A stretch of DNA of 64,000 nt, from positions 1 through 64,000 of the forward strand of contig NZ_CAJKOX010000021.1 of assembly GCF_905201705.1 (NCBI RefSeq), given 5' to 3'. Below the pieces are notes generated by a model. The model was not told the DNA's origin. It searched no databases and saw nothing but the letters and a program-made list of their open reading frames with translations. Origin of the DNA: an uncultured Marvinbryantia sp. GTDB taxonomy: Bacteria > Bacillota > Clostridia > Lachnospirales > Lachnospiraceae. Below, one piece after another: positions 58,789 to 64,000 of this stretch. How positions within the stretch are numbered: position 1 is the stretch's first letter; each line of letters opens with the position of its first letter. A program made the translations under genes and the position numbers.

Positions 58789-61212
58789 CTATTCCATCTT
58801 GTTCGCTTTTTTCATTACCTTGCGCTGGCGGAAGAATCCCCCGATCACCTTGCCAAGCCCCTTGAAGAAATGTCCGTTGACGATCTGCATGATGCCGCCG
58901 ACCATCTCCTGGCTGACCATTCCGCCTGCCATCTTGCCGATACCGCGGAACGGCATGTTGTAGATGAACAGGATATTGAGATCCGGTTTGCCCTTCGCCT
59001 CGCTCTTATTTTTCATGTTGGTCATGATCTTCCAGACAAGTCTTGCCGGAGCGCTCTTTGCGTAGTACATCTGGCAGATCGCGTCGTTCACATCCAGCAG
59101 ACCATCCGTTCTCCATTTGCCGTCCGGGATCGGATAGCCAAGCAGCGCTTCGTATTCTTCATCCGATACATTCAGCACATTTCCGCTGTAGTAATCGGCA
59201 AGCTTTGCCTTGTCATACGGACTCTGCGCCTTTGTGCCCTGCACGGAAACCGTTTCGCGCAGGCGGATGTCCTCGCTGGAGGCTCCGACAAGGATCTCGT
59301 ACTCACCGCCCTCTATCTCCCATTTATTGGTCTCTACATTGAAGTAGCGGAATGCCTTGTCATCCAGCGGCACGGTCACGGTCTTGCTCTCGCCCGCTTT
59401 TAAGAATACCTTCGCAAAGCCCTTCAGCTCCAGCGCCGGACGGAACACTCTGCCGCCCTTCGCTGCCACGTAAACCTGTGCGACCTCCGCGCCGTCTCTT
59501 CCGCCGGTGTTCTTCACCGTAAAGGTAACGCCCTTATCCGTTGCCGTGATGCCCGAGTATGCAAACGTGGTGTAGGAAAGACCGAAGCCAAACGGATAGC
59601 GCACCTTCACGCCGGTCGTTGCATAATAGCGGTAGCCGACATACAGCCCCTCGCGGTACTCGCTGCTTCTTTCCTTGCTCGGGAAGTAGTTATACGCCGG
59701 AGTATCCTCGTATTTAAACGGATATGTCTCCGCCAGCTTTCCGCTCGGATTGATCTGTCCGGTGATTGCTTTGAGCATCGCCGCCGCCCCCGCCTGTCCG
59801 GAAAGATATCCGTGAATGATCGCCGGAACCTCGTCCGCCCACGGTATCTCGATCGGAGAACCGCCGCTGAGCACAACGATAATGTTCTTATTTACCTTCA
59901 GGAGCGCTTTTAAAAGCTCCTCCTGGTTCTTCGGCAGACGCATATGCGCGCGGTCGAGTCCCTCCGCCTCGCTCACCTCGTCCAGGCCGATGTAGAGCAG
60001 TACGTTTTCCGACTCCTTCGCCAGGCGCACCGCCTCCTGCTTCATCACATCGTTTGCCTCTCCGGTGCGCACGTAACCTGCAGCAAAGCCTGTCATGTTC
60101 AGATCAAAGTCCTTTATCACATCCAGGGTGCTGTCAAGCTTCGTCGGGTTTACTACCGAGGAGCCTGCGCCCTGGTAGCGCGGCTTCTGCGCGAAATCTC
60201 CGATCACCGCTACCTTCGCGCCTTTTGCGAGCGGCAGCGTATTGTTTTTATTTTTCAGAAGGACAATGCTGCCCTCCGCCGCTTTCTGCGCCATCATGTG
60301 ATGTGCTTCCACATCAAATATCTTTCCCTTTGCCGCCTGCGTCGCGGGTGCAAGCTGCATGATCACCTTAACGATCTCTTCTACCCGCTCGTTTACCGCG
60401 GCTTCCGATATCTTGCCGCTCTTTACCGCCGCGATCAGCTCTTCATCGCTATCGCCGCCGGTGGTCGGCATTTCCAGATGCGAACCGTTCGCCACGCCCT
60501 TTACATGGTCGTTTGAGCCGCCCCAGTCAGACACTACAAATCCGTCAAATCCCCACTCATCGACAAGAATATCGCGCAGGAGGTGTTTATTTTCGTTTGC
60601 ATATTCCCCGTTGATCCGATTGTAAGACGACATGATCGCCTTCGGGTGCGCTTCCTTCACCGCAATTTCAAAACCGGTCAGATAAATTTCGCGCAGGGTC
60701 CGTTCATCCACGATCGAATCGCTTGCCATACGGCGAAGCTCCTGGCTGTTTGCCGCAAAGTGCTTCGGACACGCAGAACTGCCGTGAGACTGAATGCCTC
60801 TCACATATGCCGCCGCCATCTTCCCTGCCAGATACGGGTCTTCCGAAAAATATTCAAAGTTACGTCCGCACAGAGGGCTTCTCTTAATGTTGAGGCCCGG
60901 TCCGAGCAGTACGTTTACTTCCTGGGAAAGCGCTTCCTCTCCAAGTGAGCGCGCCATCTCCTCCGCGAGATTCTCGTCCCAGCTGTTTGCCATCGTCGCC
61001 GCCGTCGGGTAACAGGTTGCCGGAACGCTGGCATTTAAGCCAAGCTGGTCTGCAGCTCCCGCCTGCTTACGCACGCCGTGAGGTCCGTCCGCAAGAAAGA
61101 TCGACGGAAGTCCCACGCGGTTCACACTCCTGGTCTGCCAGAAATCCTTACCGGAAAGCAGATAGCATTTTTCCTCCAGAGTCATATCCTGGACCATTTT
61201 TTTGATATCCAA
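58789..61212 (-). CDS. beta-glucosidase, glycoside hydrolase family 3
   Basis: About 807 residues from TTG 61212 (AAGGTGAAGAG ahead; an ATG at 61281 with a poor site gives 830). No signal peptide, so cytoplasmic. GH3 N-terminal barrel about 10-300 with ADGPHGVRKQ and the nucleophile Asp in GFVVSDWGGSNDHV; GH3_C domain about 320-540; fibronectin-III-like domain about 575-650; then a 150-residue tail typical of clostridial enzymes. It should hydrolyse terminal beta-glucosides, perhaps cello-oligosaccharides, but beta-xylosides are possible. Confidence 0.9.
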   Translation of the reverse strand: MDIKKMVQDMTLEEKCYLLSGKDFWQTRSVNRVGLPSIFLADGPHGVRKQAGAADQLGLNASVPATCYPTAATMANSWDENLAEEMARSLGEEALSQEVNVLLGPGLNIKRSPLCGRNFEYFSEDPYLAGKMAAAYVRGIQSHGSSACPKHFAANSQELRRMASDSIVDERTLREIYLTGFEIAVKEAHPKAIMSSYNRINGEYANENKHLLRDILVDEWGFDGFVVSDWGGSNDHVKGVANGSHLEMPTTGGDSDEELIAAVKSGKISEAAVNERVEEIVKVIMQLAPATQAAKGKIFDVEAHHMMAQKAAEGSIVLLKNKNNTLPLAKGAKVAVIGDFAQKPRYQGAGSSVVNPTKLDSTLDVIKDFDLNMTGFAAGYVRTGEANDVMKQEAVRLAKESENVLLYIGLDEVSEAEGLDRAHMRLPKNQEELLKALLKVNKNIIVVLSGGSPIEIPWADEVPAIIHGYLSGQAGAAAMLKAITGQINPSGKLAETYPFKYEDTPAYNYFPSKERSSEYREGLYVGYRYYATTGVKVRYPFGFGLSYTTFAYSGITATDKGVTFTVKNTGGRDGAEVAQVYVAAKGGRVFRPALELKGFAKVFLKAGESKTVTVPLDDKAFRYFNVETNKWEIEGGEYEILVGASSEDIRLRETVSVQGTKAQSPYDKAKLADYYSGNVLNVSDEEYEALLGYPIPDGKWRTDGLLDVNDAICQMYYAKSAPARLVWKIMTNMKNKSEAKGKPDLNILFIYNMPFRGIGKMAGGMVSQEMVGGIMQIVNGHFFKGLGKVIGGFFRQRKVMKKANKME

Positions 61213-61309
61213 CTCTTCACCTTCTTTTCTTTTTTTGGAAAGGGATGCAGCCGGGACTGCGATCCCTTTCCCTGGTTTCATGCCTTATTTTTTGCTGTCC
61301 GCATCTGTT

Positions 61310-64000
61310 TTACTCAACAGACGCTTTTTTCTTTTTCTTTAACAGATAACGAACCAGTACAAGTACTGCGATGCCGACGATGATCACGCCGCCTGCAATA
61401 TCAACCGTCATAAACAGCTTGTCCATATTTGTCATGCCGCCTACCGGGTTGGTGTCGCCTGCATAGTAGCCGCTGTTTACGATCGTGTACATGATGTTCT
61501 TACAGGACTCGCGCATTGCAAGGGTTGCCGTTGCGCTCTCGTCTGTGAACTGGTTGGACGCTGCGCTTGCAAAGCCAAGCATCAGATCGTTGCCGTTGCG
61601 TACACAGTGGTCAGAAATCATGTAGCCGTAGGAACCGTCGTAGTCTGTGATCACCATGCCCTCAAAGCCCCACTCACCGCGAAGAACGTTGTTGAGCAGA
61701 TAGCCATTCGCACAGCTCGGAATCGTTCCGATCCAGTTGAAGGAGGACATGCACGCCTGCGTTGTGCCAGTGAAGCCCTTCACGCAAAGCTCAAACGGTT
61801 TCAGATAGATTTCACGGATCGCCTGCTCGGATGCATAGGTCAGCAGGAAGGAGCAGCGGTTCGTTTCCTGATCATTTACTGCAAAGTGCTTGATGTAAGC
61901 GTATACGCCCTTTTCCGCCGCACCGTTTACCTGGTTCGCCGCCAGATATCCTGCAAGCACGCCATCCTCGGAATAATATTCGAAGTTACGTCCTGCAAAT
62001 GCGGAGCGGTGTGTGTTCATAGCCGGACCATACCAGCCATAGTTGTTTGCGTCTGCATATTCCTGTCCCATAGCCTGTCCCACTTCATAAGCAAGCTGCT
62101 TGTTCCAGGTCTGCGCAAGCAGAACCTCGGACGGATAAGCGGTACCATAGGAACCGGTAATAAAGTTGCTAAGACCTGCCGGACCGTCACAGTCGGAGGT
62201 TGCCACCTTGCCAACGGAATCAATTGCAACTGTCTGCCATCCACCTACGTTGATCATCGTCGCCATATCCTCGAAGGTGAGCTGGTCGAGAAGCTGATCC
62301 CATTTTGCGTCGTCATACGGAGCGCCCTTGAGGTCGAACAGTGTCAGACCGTTGTCTGCGCCAAGTGTCGGCATCGCATCGTCTGCGTTGTCATACTTTG
62401 TCGGATCATAGGTGCCGAATGCGCTTTCTTCTACAGCCGCACGAGTCTCATCGGACATCACAAACTGTTCTTCCTTAAGCGGCCCGCAAGCCTCGTCGTA
62501 GTTTGCAAATTTGTCTGCACGGGAGAGCTGTACGAAATCGCCGCGGGAGTAATCCTCAAACTGATTGGTTGCTGCAACAGCATCGCTTGCGCGTCCTTCT
62601 GTGCTGTAGTCGATGTCAGCGTCAACCGTGAAGGTCTCCTCTGCATCTACGGTGTGTGAATCAGAGCGAACAGAAATCACATAATCGCCCTCTTCCAGGA
62701 TGTAGCCGCCGCCCTGGATCTTGATGCCTTCGGAATCGTAGGAAGCAAGATCTTCCTTCGCGATCTCAAAGGAGAGCGTCTCGGATGCGCCCGGTTCAAG
62801 CACGCCGGTCTTTTCAAACTGAACAAGGTTTACGGAAGCCTTTTCAATACCGCCGTTCGTGTAAGGCGGTGTGAAGTAGATTTCTGCAACATCTTTGCCT
62901 GCAACGTCGCCGGTGTTGGTTACAACTACATCAAAGGAGATGCTGTCGCCATTGTCCGCAAAGTTTTCGATGGTCTTCTCAAAGGTGGTGAAGCTTAAGC
63001 CATAGCCGAACGGATACTGCACATAGTCCTCATATTTTAAGAAGCCTTCTTCTGCTGCCGTCTCGTAGAACTTGTATCCGACATAGATACCCTCTACATA
63101 GTTTGCAAATGCGATATTTCCTTCGTAGGAAGCGTCCGCCGCAGCGATCTGCTGCTTCAGATCCTCCACGTTGCTGTAGCTCATGTTGCCGATATTGTTG
63201 ATATACGGCGCCTGCATCAGATCCTTTACAAAGGTATCCGCCGTCTTACCGGACGGGTTTACGGAACCGTTGATGATCTCGCCAAGCGCTGCGAAGCCGG
63301 TGTTGCCTGCGCCCGGAGCCAGAAGAACGGCGCCGATCTGCTCATACTCGTCTACCCAGCCAAGCTCCATGGTGTTGTTTGCATTGATGATCACGATAAC
63401 GTTGTCAAACTCGGAGCAAACCTTTTCAACAAGCTGTTCCTCGGTTACGGAAAGCTCCAGGTAGGATTCGCCCGGCTCGAAGTCGTCGTAGGAGCCGTTG
63501 TTTGTGTAGTAAGCGTTCATGTAGCACCAGTTTGCCGGAGCAACAGAAACCTCAAGACCCGGGTTGTAGGTGCTGTGGATGATAGCGTTCATGTCCATCG
63601 GAAGGTCTGCGCCCTCACCGCCGGAACGTCCGATAACGATTACGGCCGTATCGGAGAATTCCTTTGCCTCTGTCATGATATCATCTGTATAAGCGTCCAC
63701 CGTCGGTTCCGGCAGCGTCCAGTCCTGAGAGGACATCGCAATTGTCGGACGGGTGTCGCGATAATCCGTGTAGAGCTTTGTAAGCGTTTCGTTTGTCGCA
63801 TAGCCTGCGTCCTGCAGAGACTGCAGAATACCGACTGCGGTGGATGCATCCGAGGAACCGGAGCCTGTTCCGCCAAACAGCGGGTTGGTGGAATCCCATC
63901 CAAATACGTTCAGGCTGTTGACATCGGAAGATAACGGAAGCAGCCCGTTGTTCTTTAAGAGAACGGTGCCCTCTTCGCCGATCCTCTTGATCATGTCTTT
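61310..64000 (-). CDS. domain-permuted, membrane-anchored GH3 beta-glucosidase (5' end outside window)
   Basis: 897 codons visible, open to the right edge. Order is reversed relative to the usual GH3 enzyme: first the GH3_C domain (about 1-330; GTVLLKNNGLLPLSS, GEIINGSVNPSGKTADTF, YPFGYGLSFTTF), then fibronectin III (about 340-460), then the catalytic barrel (about 570-840) with CDGPAGLSNF, GRNFEYYSEDG, IKHFAVNDQETNR and nucleophile Asp in GMVITDYDG. A C-terminal helix (IAGGVIIVGIAVLVLVRYLL) and a KKKKK tail anchor it, probably with the enzyme outside. The true start lies beyond 64000. Confidence 0.85.
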   Translation of the reverse strand, partial: KDMIKRIGEEGTVLLKNNGLLPLSSDVNSLNVFGWDSTNPLFGGTGSGSSDASTAVGILQSLQDAGYATNETLTKLYTDYRDTRPTIAMSSQDWTLPEPTVDAYTDDIMTEAKEFSDTAVIVIGRSGGEGADLPMDMNAIIHSTYNPGLEVSVAPANWCYMNAYYTNNGSYDDFEPGESYLELSVTEEQLVEKVCSEFDNVIVIINANNTMELGWVDEYEQIGAVLLAPGAGNTGFAALGEIINGSVNPSGKTADTFVKDLMQAPYINNIGNMSYSNVEDLKQQIAAADASYEGNIAFANYVEGIYVGYKFYETAAEEGFLKYEDYVQYPFGYGLSFTTFEKTIENFADNGDSISFDVVVTNTGDVAGKDVAEIYFTPPYTNGGIEKASVNLVQFEKTGVLEPGASETLSFEIAKEDLASYDSEGIKIQGGGYILEEGDYVISVRSDSHTVDAEETFTVDADIDYSTEGRASDAVAATNQFEDYSRGDFVQLSRADKFANYDEACGPLKEEQFVMSDETRAAVEESAFGTYDPTKYDNADDAMPTLGADNGLTLFDLKGAPYDDAKWDQLLDQLTFEDMATMINVGGWQTVAIDSVGKVATSDCDGPAGLSNFITGSYGTAYPSEVLLAQTWNKQLAYEVGQAMGQEYADANNYGWYGPAMNTHRSAFAGRNFEYYSEDGVLAGYLAANQVNGAAEKGVYAYIKHFAVNDQETNRCSFLLTYASEQAIREIYLKPFELCVKGFTGTTQACMSSFNWIGTIPSCANGYLLNNVLRGEWGFEGMVITDYDGSYGYMISDHCVRNGNDLMLGFASAASNQFTDESATATLAMRESCKNIMYTIVNSGYYAGDTNPVGGMTNMDKLFMTVDIAGGVIIVGIAVLVLVRYLLKKKKKASVE

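Overview
The window is about 64 kb of chromosome from a low-to-mid GC Gram-positive anaerobe. The best fit is family Lachnospiraceae (gut Clostridia). Reasons: a sortase-anchored pilus locus, a T-box-controlled ileS of the IleS2 type, TRAP and LivJHMGF transporters, an archaeal-type ProS, several GH3 beta-glucosidases and strong AGGAGG ribosome binding sites. I did not identify a genus. Almost every gene lies on the minus strand. I saw no rRNA, tRNA, CRISPR array or IS element.

Layout, left to right. 1-2.3 kb: the start of a secreted repeat protein (cut by the left edge), a divergent XRE regulator, purine nucleoside phosphorylase and a probable decayed gene. 2.3-8.9 kb: a catabolic operon with an HpcH/HpaI aldolase, two sugar-type ABC permeases, a solute-binding protein, a fumarate-reductase-like flavoprotein and a GntR/FCD regulator; no ATPase is present. 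9-10.6 kb: an NlpC/P60 cell-wall hydrolase with a repetitive linker and a WalR-like box. 10.7-14.6 kb: deoxynucleoside salvage (cytidylate-kinase-like protein, deoB, pdp, deoC). 14.7-23.4 kb: a pilus locus (adhesin, inactive signal-peptidase-like protein, backbone pilin, class B sortase, second pilin, AP2/zinc-ribbon protein). Upstream lies a tyrosine recombinase and a 207-bp segment bounded by inverted recombinase-like sites that carries an outward promoter. I read this as an invertible ON/OFF promoter.

23.4-28.3 kb: a branched-chain amino-acid ABC system (livJHMGF). 28.4-35.5 kb: a GtrII-like membrane protein, proS, a DUF402 protein, dCMP deaminase, upp, rpiB, an apparently dead low-molecular-weight phosphatase and tsaC. 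35.7-41.7 kb: glgP and T-box/ileS. 41.7-44.9 kb: an operon with a small secreted protein, an SLC13-type permease and two cytidylate-kinase-like paralogues. 45-46.6 kb: an ECF sigma factor and DUF4179 anti-sigma. 46.7-47.0 kb: a type I toxin-antitoxin-like locus (30-aa holin-like peptide and convergent RNA). 47.1-47.9 kb: a YesL-family protein. 48-55 kb: a TRAP transporter (dctP, dctQ, dctM), YcxB-like protein, YesM/YesN-type two-component system and a membrane-anchored DctP-like protein that is probably a co-sensor. 55.1-58.0 kb: an alpha/beta hydrolase, then an AT-rich stretch with orphan and broken small genes. 58.1-64 kb: a GtrA-like protein and two GH3 beta-glucosidases, the second domain-permuted, membrane-anchored and cut by the right edge.

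The most interesting items are the putative phase-variable pilus switch, the signal-peptidase homologue lacking both catalytic residues, and the small toxin/antisense locus. All calls come from reading the sequence; no database search or folding program was run.
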